From Pseudonocardia sp. ICBG1293 (GTDB lineage Bacteria > Actinomycetota > Actinomycetes > Mycobacteriales > Pseudonocardiaceae): DNA of 64,000 nt. Location: contig NZ_JAHLEL010000044.1 in the NCBI RefSeq assembly GCF_020131355.1, forward strand, positions 642,941 through 706,940, in the 5' to 3' direction. The translations under genes and the position numbers were made by a program. Below the pieces are notes generated by a model that worked only from the letters and a program-made list of their open reading frames with translations, ran no database searches and was not told the DNA's origin. Below are positions 47,608-56,814 of this stretch, one piece after another (position 1 is the first letter of the stretch; every line of letters begins with the position of its first letter).

Positions 47608-48317
47608 GCGCCCGGGTGCACGACCTGGTCCGCGAGTTCGACGGCCGCCGGGTCCTCGACCGGCTCGACCTCACCATCGGCGACGGGGAGTTCGTCGCCC
47701 TGCTCGGCCGGTCCGGCTCGGGCAAGTCGACGCTGCTGCGGCTGCTGGCCGGGCTCGACGACGCCTCCGACACCGGGGTGTCGGGCACCGTCGAGGTCCC
47801 CGGCTCGGTCGCGGTCGCGTTCCAGGAGCCGCGGCTGCTGCCCTGGCGCACGGTCCGCGACAACGTCGCGCTCGGCCTGCACCGTGACCTGCGCGGCGAC
47901 ACCCCCGCCGGGGTCGCCGACGCCGCGCTCGCCGAGGTCGGGCTGACCGCGCGCGCCGGCGCCTGGCCGCTGACCCTGTCCGGCGGCGAGGCCCAGCGGG
48001 CGTCGCTGGCCCGGGCCCTGGTCCGCGAGCCGGACCTGCTGCTGCTCGACGAGCCGTTCGGCGCGCTGGACGCGCTGACCCGCATCACCATGCACCGGCT
48101 CGTCCTCGACCTGTGGCACCGGCACCGGCCCGGTGTGCTGCTCGTGACCCACGACGTCGACGAGGCCCTGCTGCTCGCCGACCGGGTGCTGGTGCTGACC
48201 GACGGCCGCATCGGCGACGAGCACCGCCCCGGCGAGCGCCCCCGCGACCCCGAGCGGCTCGCCGCGCTGCGCCGCACCGTGCTCGACGAGCTGGGGGTGG
48301 CCGCCGATGCCGCGTGA
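47604..48317 (+). CDS. Sulfonate-type ABC transporter ATPase (SsuB-like)
   Basis: 237 residues: Walker A GRSGSGKST, Q-loop VAFQEPRLLPWR, signature LSGGEAQRASLARAL, Walker B LLLLDEPFGALD, switch LVTHDVDEA. It is closely similar to the ATPase at 32607. GTGA overlap with the permease gene. Confidence 0.93.
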   Translation: MSARVHDLVREFDGRRVLDRLDLTIGDGEFVALLGRSGSGKSTLLRLLAGLDDASDTGVSGTVEVPGSVAVAFQEPRLLPWRTVRDNVALGLHRDLRGDTPAGVADAALAEVGLTARAGAWPLTLSGGEAQRASLARALVREPDLLLLDEPFGALDALTRITMHRLVLDLWHRHRPGVLLVTHDVDEALLLADRVLVLTDGRIGDEHRPGERPRDPERLAALRRTVLDELGVAADAA

Positions 48318-49434
48318 CCGTCCCCGTCGCACCCCGGGTGCGGTCGCCGCGACCTCCGTGGCGGGTGCGACGACCGCCGCCCGGGTGCGCCGGCGGGTCG
48401 CCGTGCTGGCCGTCGCGATCGCGGCGCTGGTGCTCACCGGGTGCTCCTCGGTGCCGGTGTCCCGCCCACCGGTGCAGCCGCCGGTCGACCCGTCCGCACT
48501 GGCCGGGGTGACCCTCGTCGTCGGGGACCAGAAGGGCGGGTCCCGCTCGCTGCTGCGTGCGGCCGGGCTCCTCGACGACGTGCCCTACCGGATCGAGTGG
48601 CGCACCTTCACCGCCGGTCCCCCGCTGATCGAGGCGGCCAGGGCCGGGGCGATCGACGTCGGCGGCACGGGCAACACCCCGGCGATCTTCGCGGCCGCGG
48701 CGCGCGCCCGGGTGCAGGTCGTGTCGGCCAACCGTGGCAACGTCACCAGCGACGCGATCCTCGTGCGGCGCGACTCGCCGATCCGCACGGTCGCCGACCT
48801 GCGCGGGACGCGGATCGCCGTCGGGAAGGGCACCTCGGCGCACGGGCAGCTGCTGTCCACGCTGCGCGCCGCCGGGATGACCCTCGACGACGTCGACCTC
48901 ACCTTCCTCGCCCCCGCCGACGCCTACGGCGCGTTCCGCCAGGGCGTCGTCGACGCCTGGGCCGTCTGGGACCCCTACACCTCCCAGGCCGAGCTCGACG
49001 ACGGCGCCCGGATCGTCGCCGACGGCACCGGCACCGCGAACGGCTACGGCTTCCAGGTCGCGTCCAACGCCACCCTCGCCGACCCGGCCCGCAGCGCCGC
49101 GCTGGCCGACTTCCTCGCCCGGGTCGCGGCCGCCCAGACGTTCTCCGACACCGACCGCGAGCAGCGGGCCCGGGTGTGGAGCGAGGAGACGACCATCCCG
49201 CTGCCGATCACCCGCCGGGCCGTCGCGCGCGGCCCGGACCTGCCGGTCCCGCTCGACGACTCCGTGGTCGCCTCCCAGCAGGAACTGGCCGACGCGTTCT
49301 CCGAGGCCGGGGTCATCCCGGGCCGGGCCGACATCGGCGCGTCCGTCGACCGCCGCTACGAGGCGACCACCCTGGCCGCCACCCGGGACGGCATCCCGGG
49401 CACCCCCACCGACCGACGGACGGGAGGACGATGA
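48307..49434 (+). CDS. Sulfonate-type ABC substrate-binding lipoprotein (SsuA-like)
   Basis: 375 residues. An Arg-rich start, then a hydrophobic signal ending in lipobox LTGC (Cys-46), then VTLVVGDQKGGSRSLLRAAG, IDVGGTGNTPAIFAAAA, IRTVADLRGTRIAVGKG and VVDAWAVWDPYTSQAEL. Paralogue of the protein at 36020. ATG 48307 overlaps the ATPase stop by 11 bp. Confidence 0.92.
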   Translation: MPRDRPRRTPGAVAATSVAGATTAARVRRRVAVLAVAIAALVLTGCSSVPVSRPPVQPPVDPSALAGVTLVVGDQKGGSRSLLRAAGLLDDVPYRIEWRTFTAGPPLIEAARAGAIDVGGTGNTPAIFAAAARARVQVVSANRGNVTSDAILVRRDSPIRTVADLRGTRIAVGKGTSAHGQLLSTLRAAGMTLDDVDLTFLAPADAYGAFRQGVVDAWAVWDPYTSQAELDDGARIVADGTGTANGYGFQVASNATLADPARSAALADFLARVAAAQTFSDTDREQRARVWSEETTIPLPITRRAVARGPDLPVPLDDSVVASQQELADAFSEAGVIPGRADIGASVDRRYEATTLAATRDGIPGTPTDRRTGGR

Positions 49435-50534
49435 GCATCGTCCCGCACTGGTTCCTGCCCACCTCCGGCGACGGCCGCACCATCGTCGCCCGCCGGCACG
49501 CCGACCGCGGCGAGGCGGGCTCGACGGCCCGCGAGGCGGACATCGGCTACCTCGCCCAGATCGCCCGGGGTGCCGAGGCCCAGGGCTTCCACGGCGTCCT
49601 CACCCCGACCGGCACGTTCTGCGAGGACGCCTGGCTGACCACGGCCGCGCTGCTGCGCGAGACCCGCACGCTGCGCTACCTCGTCGCGTTCCGGCCGGGA
49701 GTGCTCTCCCCGACCCTCGCCGCCCAGATGGCCGCCACCTACCAGCGCGTCTCCGGCGGCAGGCTGATGCTCAACATCGTCACCGGCGGGGACGCCGTCG
49801 AGCAGCGCCGCTTCGGCGACCACGCCTCCCACGACGAGCGCTACGCCCGCACCGACGAGTTCCTGACCGTGCTGCGCGGCGCCTGGTCGCCCGAGCCGTT
49901 CGACTTCACCGGCGCCCACTACGACGTCGACGGCGCCACCACCCTCGCCCCGCCGGACCCGCTGCCCCCGGTCTACTTCGGAGGCTCCTCCGACGCCGCG
50001 CTGCCGGTCGCCGCCCGGCACGCCGACGTCTACCTGACCTGGGGCGAGCCGCCCGCTGCCGTCGCCGAGAAGATCGGGCGGGTCCGCAAGCTCGCCGACG
50101 AGCTGGGCCGCAGCCCCCGGTTCGGCATCCGGCTGCACGTGATCACCCGCGACACCGCGGACGAGGCGTGGGCCGAGGCAGCCCGGCTGCTCGACGCGCT
50201 CGACCCGGCCGAGATCGAGCGCGCCCAGGCGACCCTGCGGGCCAGCCAGTCGGTCGGGCAGCAGCGGATGCTCGCGCTGCACGGGGGTTCGGCCGACGCG
50301 CTGACGATCGCGCCGAACCTGTGGGCCGGGGTGGGTCTGGTCCGCGGCGGCGCGGGGACCGCGCTCGTCGGGTCGCACACCGAGGTCGCCGACCGGATCG
50401 CCGAGTACCACGAGCTGGGGGTCGACGAGTTCGTGCTGTCGGGCTACCCGCACCTGGAGGAGGCCTACCGGGTCGGCGAGGGCGTGCTGCCCGAGCTGCG
50501 CCGGCGTGGGCTGCTCGCCGAGCCGCCCCGCTGA
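49431..50534 (+). CDS. ssuD: Alkanesulfonate monooxygenase, SsuD-type
   Basis: 367 residues with all SsuD marks: VPHWFLPTSGDGR, TPTGTFCEDAW (active-site Cys), SGGRLMLNIVTGG, PPVYFGGSSDAA, and NLWAGVGLVRGGAGTALVG. It releases sulfite from alkanesulfonates using FMNH2 and O2. With the preceding three genes it forms a complete uptake-and-desulfonation operon, except that no SsuE-type flavin reductase is present. ATGA overlap with the binding-protein gene and GGGAGG upstream. Close relative of the enzyme at 37080. Confidence 0.94.
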   Translation: MSIVPHWFLPTSGDGRTIVARRHADRGEAGSTAREADIGYLAQIARGAEAQGFHGVLTPTGTFCEDAWLTTAALLRETRTLRYLVAFRPGVLSPTLAAQMAATYQRVSGGRLMLNIVTGGDAVEQRRFGDHASHDERYARTDEFLTVLRGAWSPEPFDFTGAHYDVDGATTLAPPDPLPPVYFGGSSDAALPVAARHADVYLTWGEPPAAVAEKIGRVRKLADELGRSPRFGIRLHVITRDTADEAWAEAARLLDALDPAEIERAQATLRASQSVGQQRMLALHGGSADALTIAPNLWAGVGLVRGGAGTALVGSHTEVADRIAEYHELGVDEFVLSGYPHLEEAYRVGEGVLPELRRRGLLAEPPR

Positions 50535-50762
50535 GCGCCCGGCCCGCACACTGTCGCCCGGCCGGGTCCGTCCGGCGATCCGCAGCCCGTGAGCTTCGTC
50601 GCGGCGGTGCGGTCCGGGCGGTTCGCCCGATGTAGGTTCTCCGATCGTGCCGACCGCCCCGTCGCGGCCGGTCGCGCCCACCCGGTGCGGCCCGGCCCGG
50701 TGGCCCGGTCTCCCCCGGTCACGTCCCCGGAGCACCTGCTCCCGCCCGGCGTCACCCTCCCG

Positions 50763-50782
50763 GGGCGCCGCACCCGGCGCCC
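50763..50782 (+). promoter_or_regulatory. Hairpin in the metQ-like 5' region
   Basis: GGGCGCCG-CACC-CGGCGCCC, about 77 bp before the binding-protein gene. A TAGGTT box at about 50633 could be the -10 of this unit, giving a 5' region of about 215 bases. I see no HVDL or FWP leader and no recognisable SAM riboswitch there. Confidence 0.4.
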
Positions 50783-50858
50783 GGCACGATCCCCGCTGCA
50801 CCGCCGCACCGGTACCCGGACGCGACCCGTCCCGGGGCCGGAGCCGAGAGGAAACCCG

Positions 50859-51755
50859 ATGCGCCTGCCACGCGCACTGTCCCTGCTGGTCCCCGTCGCC
50901 GTGCTCGCCGTCCTGGCGGCCGGCTGCTCCGCCCCCGGCGAGTCCTCGTCCGGTGCCGACGGGAGCGGGTCGCGGACCGTCCGGATCGGCGTGTCCGACG
51001 GCGCCGAGCCCTACTGGAACGTCTTCACCGAGAAGGCCGCCGCGCAGGGCATCACCGTCGAGCTGACCAACTTCACCGACTACAACCAGCCGAACCCGGC
51101 GCTCGCCCAGGGCCAGCTGGACCTCAACCAGTTCCAGCACCTGCAGTACCTGGCGAACTACAACGTCCAGAACGACGACACCCTGGTCCCGGTCGGCGCG
51201 ACCGCGGTGTACCCGCTGCCGCTGTACTCCACGAAGCACACCGACCTGGCGCAGGTCCCGCAGGGCGGGCAGGTCGTCATCCCGAACGACGCGGTGAACC
51301 AGGCCCGGGCGCTGACCGTCCTGCAGTCCGCCGGGCTGCTCAGGCTCACCGACGGGGGCACGACGACCTCCACCCCGGCCGACATCGACCGTGCCGCCTC
51401 GAAGGTCACCGTCACCCCGGTCGACGCGGCCCAGACCGCGGCGAACCTGGCCAGCGCCGACGCCGCGATCGTCAACAACAACTACGCGCAGTCGGCGAAC
51501 CTGACCCAGGACCAGGTCCTGTACCAGGAGGACCCGGACTCGGAGAAGGCCAAGCCCTACATCAACCTGTTCGTCGCCCGGGCCGACCAGGCCGACGACC
51601 CGGTCTACGCGACGCTGGTCCGGATCTACCACGACCCGCAGGTCCTCGACGCCGCCCGCCGCGACCTCGGCGACGGCGGCGTGTTCCGCGACAACTCCGC
51701 GGAGGACCTCCGCCAGACCCTGACCGGCATCGAGCAGCAGCTGCGGGCGGGCTGA
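50859..51755 (+). CDS. metQ: Methionine ABC transporter binding lipoprotein (MetQ/NlpA family)
   Basis: 298 residues. Lipobox LAAGC (Cys-23), then an NlpA fold: RIGVSDGAEPYWNVFTEKAAAQG, VELTNFTDYNQPNPALAQGQLDLNQFQHLQYL, DAAIVNNNYAQSANL. The DLNQFQH segment is the family hallmark for D/L-methionine or related sulfur ligands. ATG 50859 follows GAGAGGAAACCC. First gene of a metQ-metN-metI operon, with the LLM gene at 53507 probably co-transcribed. Confidence 0.92.
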   Translation: MRLPRALSLLVPVAVLAVLAAGCSAPGESSSGADGSGSRTVRIGVSDGAEPYWNVFTEKAAAQGITVELTNFTDYNQPNPALAQGQLDLNQFQHLQYLANYNVQNDDTLVPVGATAVYPLPLYSTKHTDLAQVPQGGQVVIPNDAVNQARALTVLQSAGLLRLTDGGTTTSTPADIDRAASKVTVTPVDAAQTAANLASADAAIVNNNYAQSANLTQDQVLYQEDPDSEKAKPYINLFVARADQADDPVYATLVRIYHDPQVLDAARRDLGDGGVFRDNSAEDLRQTLTGIEQQLRAG

Positions 51756-52825
51756 TGACGGCGCCGGTGATCTCGTTCTCGGGCGCGACCCGCACGTTCC
51801 CGGCCCGCCGCGGCCCGGGGGTCACCGCCGTCGACGACGTCGACCTCGACATCGCCGAGGGCGGGATCACCGGCGTGATCGGCTGGTCCGGGGCGGGCAA
51901 GTCCACGCTCGTCCGGATGATCAACGCCCTCGAGCTGCCGACGGCAGGGACGGTCACGGTGCGCGGGCGGGTCACCTCCGAGCTGTCCGAACGGGGGCTG
52001 CGCGAGCTGCGCGGCGACGTCGGGATGATCTTCCAGCAGTTCGCTCTGATGAACTCGCGCACCGTCGCCGGCAACGTCGGCTACCCGCTCGCCGTCGCCG
52101 GCCGCTCCCGGGAGGAGCGCCGCGCCCGCGTCGCGGAGCTGCTGGAGTTCGTCGGGCTGGCCGACCTGGCCGGGCGCTACCCGGCGCGGCTGTCCGGCGG
52201 GCAGAAGCAGCGGGTCGGGATCGCCAGGGCGCTCGCCACGTCGCCGTCGATCCTGCTCGCCGACGAGGCGACCAGCGCGCTGGACCCGGAGACGACCCGG
52301 GAGGTGCTGGCCCTGCTGCGCCGGGTCAACCGCGAGCTCGGCACCACGGTCGTCGTGATCACCCACGAGATGGAGGTCGTCGCCGACGTGTGCGACCGGG
52401 TCGTGGTGATGGAGCAGGGCAGGGTCATCGAGGACGGCGAGGTGTACGAGGTGTTCGCCGCGCCGTCGCACCCCGCGACCCGCCGCTTCGTGCACGGCGT
52501 CCTGCAGGACGTGCCGTCGCCCGGGACGCTCTCCCGGCTGCGCGAGCGCCACCCCGGCCGGCTGGTGACCGTCGGCGTCGGCGGGCCCGGCTCGGCCGCC
52601 GCGGACGCCCAGGACGCGATCGCACGCGTCCCGGCCGCGCACGGGGTCCGCGCGACCGTGGTGCACGGTGGCATCCGGGAGCTGTCCGGGCGCCCCGTCG
52701 GCAGCCTCACCCTGGCCCTGACCGGCGACGACGGCGCGGTGCGCGCCTGCATCGACGAGCTGTCGCGGACCACCCGGGTCACCCCGGACGACGCCGCCAC
52801 CACCCGGGACGAGGAGTCCGCATGA
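51755..52825 (+). CDS. metN: Methionine ABC transporter ATPase (MetN)
   Basis: 356 residues. Walker A GWSGAGKST, Q-loop MIFQQFALMNSRTV, signature LSGGQKQRVGIARAL, Walker B LLADEATSALD, switch VITHEMEVV. The C-terminal 80 residues (TVGVGGPGSAAADAQDAIAR, GSLTLALTGDD) form a NIL-type regulatory domain, which in MetN binds methionine and inhibits uptake. The start overlaps the metQ stop by one base. Confidence 0.93.
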   Translation: MTAPVISFSGATRTFPARRGPGVTAVDDVDLDIAEGGITGVIGWSGAGKSTLVRMINALELPTAGTVTVRGRVTSELSERGLRELRGDVGMIFQQFALMNSRTVAGNVGYPLAVAGRSREERRARVAELLEFVGLADLAGRYPARLSGGQKQRVGIARALATSPSILLADEATSALDPETTREVLALLRRVNRELGTTVVVITHEMEVVADVCDRVVVMEQGRVIEDGEVYEVFAAPSHPATRRFVHGVLQDVPSPGTLSRLRERHPGRLVTVGVGGPGSAAADAQDAIARVPAAHGVRATVVHGGIRELSGRPVGSLTLALTGDDGAVRACIDELSRTTRVTPDDAATTRDEESA

Positions 52826-53484
52826 AGGCCGACTGGGAGACCCTGAGCCCGGTGCTGTGGCTGTCGGTGTTGCAGACCGCCTACATGGTGTTCTGGACGA
52901 TGCTGCTGGCCGGGGTGCTCGGGCTGCTGCTCGGGGTCGCCCTGCACACCACCCGCCCGAACGGCCTCTACGCCCACCGCGCCGTGTTCGGCGTGCTGAA
53001 CGTGCTGGTCAACATCGTGCGCCCGATCCCGTTCATCATCTTCATCACCGCCGTGGGCCCGCTGACGCTGGTCGTGATGGGCACGACGATCGGCACCCGC
53101 TCGGTGCTGTTCCCGATGGTCGCGATGGCAACGTTCTTCATCGGCCGCATCGTCGAGCAGAACCTGGTGTCGGTGGACCCGGCGGTCGTCGAGGCGGCAC
53201 GGGCGATGGGCGCGAGCCGGTTCCGGATCGTGTGGAGCGTGCTGGTGCCCGAGGCGCTGGCACCGCTGGTGCTCGGCTACACGTTCGTGTTCGTCGCGGT
53301 CGTCGACATGTCCGCGATGGCCGGCTACGTCGGCGGCGGCGGTCTGGGCGACTTCGCCATCACCTACGGCTACCAGCAGTTCGACTGGCCGGTGACCCTG
53401 CTGACGGTGGCGATCATCGTGGTCGTCGTGCAGTGCGCGCAGCTGCTCGGGAACACCCTGGCCCGGAGGGTGTTGCACCGGTAG
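52822..53484 (+). CDS. metI: Methionine ABC transporter permease (MetI)
   Basis: 220 residues with five helices. TAYMVFWTMLLAGVLGLLLGV is the first after a short cytoplasmic N-terminus, and the coupling loop is VEAARAMGASRFRIVWSVLVPEAL. AGYVGGGGLGDFAITYGYQQF near the end is typical of MetI. ATGA overlap with metN. Confidence 0.93.
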   Translation: MKADWETLSPVLWLSVLQTAYMVFWTMLLAGVLGLLLGVALHTTRPNGLYAHRAVFGVLNVLVNIVRPIPFIIFITAVGPLTLVVMGTTIGTRSVLFPMVAMATFFIGRIVEQNLVSVDPAVVEAARAMGASRFRIVWSVLVPEALAPLVLGYTFVFVAVVDMSAMAGYVGGGGLGDFAITYGYQQFDWPVTLLTVAIIVVVVQCAQLLGNTLARRVLHR

Positions 53485-53506
53485 AAGCCACGTCGGGAGG
53501 ACACGC

Positions 53507-54850
53507 ATGCCACGCAAGCAGATCCACCTCGCCGCCCACTTCCCGGGCGTCAACAACACCACGGTGTGGAGCGACCCGGCGTCCGGCAGCCACATCGAGT
53601 TCGAGTCGTTCGCGCACTTCGCGCGCACGGCCGAGCGGGCGAGGTTCGACTTCCTGTTCCTCGCCGAGGGACTGCGCCTGCGCGAGCACCGCGGCGAGAT
53701 CTACGACCTCGACGTGATGGGCCGCCCGGACACCTTCACGATCCTGAACGCCCTCGCGGCGGTCACCGACCGGCTCGGCCTGGCCGGCACGATCAACTCG
53801 ACGTTCACCGAGCCCTACGACGTCGCCCGCCAGTTCGCCTCCCTCGACCACCTGTCCGGAGGGCGTGTCGCGTGGAACGTGGTCACCTCCTGGGACGCGT
53901 TCACCGGCGAGAACTTCCGCCGCGGCGGGTTCCTGCCGAAGGAGAAGCGCTACTCGCGGGCCAAGGAGCAGCTCGCCGCGACCGCCGCGATCTGGGACTC
54001 CCGCACCGGCCCGGACGACCGCGGCGGGTTCGCCTACTCCTCCGACCAGTTCGACGTGCACGGCCGCTTCTCCCTGCCGCGCAGCCCGCAGGGCCGCCCG
54101 GTCATCCTGCAGGCGGGTGACTCCGAGGAGGGGCGCGAGTTCGCCGCCGCGTCGGCCGACGCCATCTTCTCCCGGCACGCCGAGCCCGAGGCCGGGCGCG
54201 CGTTCCTCGCCGACGTGAAGGGCCGCCTCGCCCGCTACGGCCGCGCCTGGGACGACCTGAAGATCCTGCCCGCCGCGACGTACGTGCTGGGCGACACCGA
54301 CGCCGAGGCCGCCGAGCACGCCGAGGTGATCCGCGCCCAGCAGGTCAGCCCGCAGACCGCGATCGTGTTCGCCGAGCAGCTGTGGAACACCGACCTGTCC
54401 GACCGCGACCCGGACGGCCCGCTGCCCGAGTTCGACCCGGTCGAGGGTGAGCTGGTGTCGAAGGGCCGCGCCAGCGTGCGCCAGTACCGGGACCCGAAGG
54501 CGGTCGCCGACCAGTGGCGCGCCCTGGCCGCGGAGAAGGGCCTGTCGCTGCGCGAGACGGTGATCGAGGTGACCGGGCGGCACACCTTCGTCGGGAGCCC
54601 GCGCACGGTCGCCGACGCGATCGACGACGCGGTCCAGTCCGACGCCGCGGACGGCTACGTGCTGGTCCCGCACGTCACCCCGGGCGGGCTCGACGAGTTC
54701 GCCGACCTGGTGGTGCCGTTGCTGCAGGAGCGCGGTTCGTTCCGCACCGACTACACCGGCAGCACGCTGCGCGAGCACCTCGGGCTGCCCACCGTGCGCT
54801 CGACGACCGACCCGACCGAGGCGGCGACGGCGGCCCCGTCGGCGGGCTGA
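53507..54850 (+). CDS. LLM flavin-dependent monooxygenase, NtaA/SnaA/DszA type
   Basis: 447 residues very similar in layout to the enzyme at 17847: QIHLAAHFPGVNNTTVWSDPASGSHIEF, RLGLAGTINSTFTEPYDVARQFASLDHLSGGRVAWNVVTS, ENFRRGGF. Linked to metQNI by a 22-bp gap, so the transported sulfur compound may be its substrate; this is inferred. ATG 53507 follows GGGAGG. Confidence 0.9.
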   Translation: MPRKQIHLAAHFPGVNNTTVWSDPASGSHIEFESFAHFARTAERARFDFLFLAEGLRLREHRGEIYDLDVMGRPDTFTILNALAAVTDRLGLAGTINSTFTEPYDVARQFASLDHLSGGRVAWNVVTSWDAFTGENFRRGGFLPKEKRYSRAKEQLAATAAIWDSRTGPDDRGGFAYSSDQFDVHGRFSLPRSPQGRPVILQAGDSEEGREFAAASADAIFSRHAEPEAGRAFLADVKGRLARYGRAWDDLKILPAATYVLGDTDAEAAEHAEVIRAQQVSPQTAIVFAEQLWNTDLSDRDPDGPLPEFDPVEGELVSKGRASVRQYRDPKAVADQWRALAAEKGLSLRETVIEVTGRHTFVGSPRTVADAIDDAVQSDAADGYVLVPHVTPGGLDEFADLVVPLLQERGSFRTDYTGSTLREHLGLPTVRSTTDPTEAATAAPSAG

Positions 54851-54960
54851 CCGTGCCGCGGTGACCCGGCGGGGGCGGTGCCCGGCACGACACCGCTCCC
54901 GGCGGTCCCGACCACGACGGTGCCGGTCACGACGGTGCCGGTCACGACGGGACGAGCACC

Positions 54961-55347
54961 TCAGGTGCGGTCGTCGCCGCTGCCCTCGGCCCGTTCGCGG
55001 GCCACGTTCTCCCGGTGCGCACGGACGGCGATCCACGCCATCGCGGCCGGGATGCCGAGCAGCAGCCCGAACGACAGCAACCCGGCGACCCACTCACCCG
55101 GCACGACCACCAGCACGATCACCGCGATCGCGACGGCCTGCAGGATCCGGTCCGCCCGGCCACCCGCGGGTCGGGGCGGAGCGCCCAGCTCGGTGTCCAG
55201 CTCCGGGTCGGACCGGCGCAGCTCCTGCTCGAGACCGGAGAGCCGCAGCTCCTCGTCGCGGTCGAGCGGCCGAGCGGCCGGCCGCGGGTCGGGGTCGCCG
55301 GTACCGCCACCGGACGACGGCGGCAGGGGCGGGGGTGTGACGGACAT
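54961..55347 (-). CDS. DUF3040 family membrane protein
   Basis: 128 residues. A Pro-rich start, then LDRDEELRLSGLEQELRRSDPEL, the DUF3040 core, and two hydrophobic segments (about 72-86 and 90-108). A small actinobacterial membrane protein of unknown role. ATG 55347 follows GGAGG by 5 bases. Divergent from mgtE. Confidence 0.85.
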   Translation of the reverse strand: MSVTPPPLPPSSGGGTGDPDPRPAARPLDRDEELRLSGLEQELRRSDPELDTELGAPPRPAGGRADRILQAVAIAVIVLVVVPGEWVAGLLSFGLLLGIPAAMAWIAVRAHRENVARERAEGSGDDRT

Positions 55348-55488
55348 CGTGACCTCCTCGGTGCCACCGACCGGGTTCCCGCTCCCGGGGGCAGTCATCC
55401 GGGATGTGCGGTAGACGTCACCGATCCTACCGAAACGGACATACTCCCGCCGCTGCACGCGGCAGGCACCGGCGGCAGGATCACCGGC

Positions 55489-56814
55489 ATGGACCGCTGG
55501 ACCGATCTCGTCGAACGCCACGACCCCGCCGGAGTCCTCGACCGGCTCGACGGACGGCCCGCCCACGAGATCGCCGATGCGCTGGCCCGGATGGAACCGG
55601 TGGACGCGGGCTGGGTGTTCCGGCTGCTCGGCAAGGACCGTGCGCTCGACGTCTTCGAGGAGCTCGACCCGGTCGACCAGCAGGAGCTGCTGGCCGGGCT
55701 GCGCGACGACGCGGTGACCGCGCTGGTCGAGGAGATGGACCCCGACGACCGCGCCCGGATGCTGGGCGAGGCTCCGGCCAAGGTCGCGAACCGGGTGCTG
55801 GCCGGGCTGTCGGCCGGGGAACGGTCGATGACCGCGGCGCTGCTGGGCTACCCCGACGGCTCGGTCGGGCGGGTGATGACCCCGGAGACCGTCGCCGTAC
55901 CGCTGCACAGCAGCGTGACCGAGGCACTGGCCGTCGTGCGGCGCAAGGGCGCGCAGGCCGAGACCGTCTACACCCTCGCCGTCACCGACGCCGGACGCCG
56001 GGTGACCGGCACCGTCTCGCTGCGCGACCTGGTGCTCGCCCGGCCGGACGCCGCCGTCGCCGACCTCGTCGACGACGACGCGCCGCGGGTGCGGGCCACC
56101 GACGCCGCCGAGGACGCGGCCCGTCTGATGGGTGAGGCGAACCTGCTCGACCTGCTGGTCGTCGACTCGGAGGACCGGCTGCTGGGCCTGCTCACCATCG
56201 ACGACGCCGTCGAGATCCTGGAACGCGCCGACACCGAGGACGCCGCCCGCCAGTCCGGTGCCGCGCCGTGGTCGGGCCACTACATGTACGTGCGGGTCAC
56301 GAAGCTGGCCCGCACCCGCGCGGTGTGGCTGGCGGTGCTGCTGCTCGCCGCAGTCCTCACGGTCAACGTGCTGCAGATCTTCGAGGACTCCCTGGAGCAG
56401 GTCACCGCCCTGGCCCTGTTCATCCCGCTGCTGGTCGGCACCGGTGGCAACGCGGGCGCCCAGTCCGCGTCGGCGGCGGTCCGGGCGATCGCCGTCGGCG
56501 AGGTCCGGCTCGCCGACCTGCCCGCCGTCGTGTGGCGCGAGCTGCGGGTCGGCCTGCTGCTGGGCACCCTGCTCGGCGCGCTCGGCCTGCTCGTCGCCTC
56601 GCTGCTGGTCGGGGTCCAGGTCGCCGTCGTGGTGGCGGTGACGCTGGTGGCGATCTGCGGCTGGGCGGCGACGGTCGGCGCGACGATGCCGCTGCTGGCC
56701 CGCCGGCTCGGGATCGACCCGGCGGTGGTGTCCGCCCCCCTGGTGACGACGCTCGTCGACGCGACCGGGCTGCTGATCTACTTCTCGGTGGCCCGGGTGG
56801 TGCTGGGGATCTGA
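55489..56814 (+). CDS. mgtE: Magnesium transporter MgtE
   Basis: 441 residues with the standard order: an N-terminal helical superhelix domain (about 1-125; EIADALARMEPVDAGWVFRLL), two CBS domains (about 128-255; VGRVMTPETVAVP, LLGLLTIDDAVEIL), a plug helix, and a five-helix membrane domain with PLLVGTGGNAGAQSASAAVRA, the MgtE pore signature. The channel admits Mg2+ when cytoplasmic Mg2+ is low. No M-box was recognised in the 140-bp upstream gap. Confidence 0.94.
   Translation: MDRWTDLVERHDPAGVLDRLDGRPAHEIADALARMEPVDAGWVFRLLGKDRALDVFEELDPVDQQELLAGLRDDAVTALVEEMDPDDRARMLGEAPAKVANRVLAGLSAGERSMTAALLGYPDGSVGRVMTPETVAVPLHSSVTEALAVVRRKGAQAETVYTLAVTDAGRRVTGTVSLRDLVLARPDAAVADLVDDDAPRVRATDAAEDAARLMGEANLLDLLVVDSEDRLLGLLTIDDAVEILERADTEDAARQSGAAPWSGHYMYVRVTKLARTRAVWLAVLLLAAVLTVNVLQIFEDSLEQVTALALFIPLLVGTGGNAGAQSASAAVRAIAVGEVRLADLPAVVWRELRVGLLLGTLLGALGLLVASLLVGVQVAVVVAVTLVAICGWAATVGATMPLLARRLGIDPAVVSAPLVTTLVDATGLLIYFSVARVVLGI

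Noticed and set aside
50535..50858. SAM riboswitch upstream of metQ
   Set aside because: I could not match the conserved core strings of the SAM-I, SAM-II or SAM-IV classes by eye. Only a plain hairpin is evident.
50647..51066. Cys-rich ORF (TRCACHAHCPC segment) overlapping the metQ start
   Set aside because: The cysteines arise from reading the Leu/Ala-rich metQ signal peptide codons one base out of phase. There is no stop or motif like the real leaders, so it is a shadow frame.
55380..55488. M-box riboswitch upstream of mgtE
   Set aside because: The gap is only 141 bp to the divergent gene and shows none of the M-box conserved segments.
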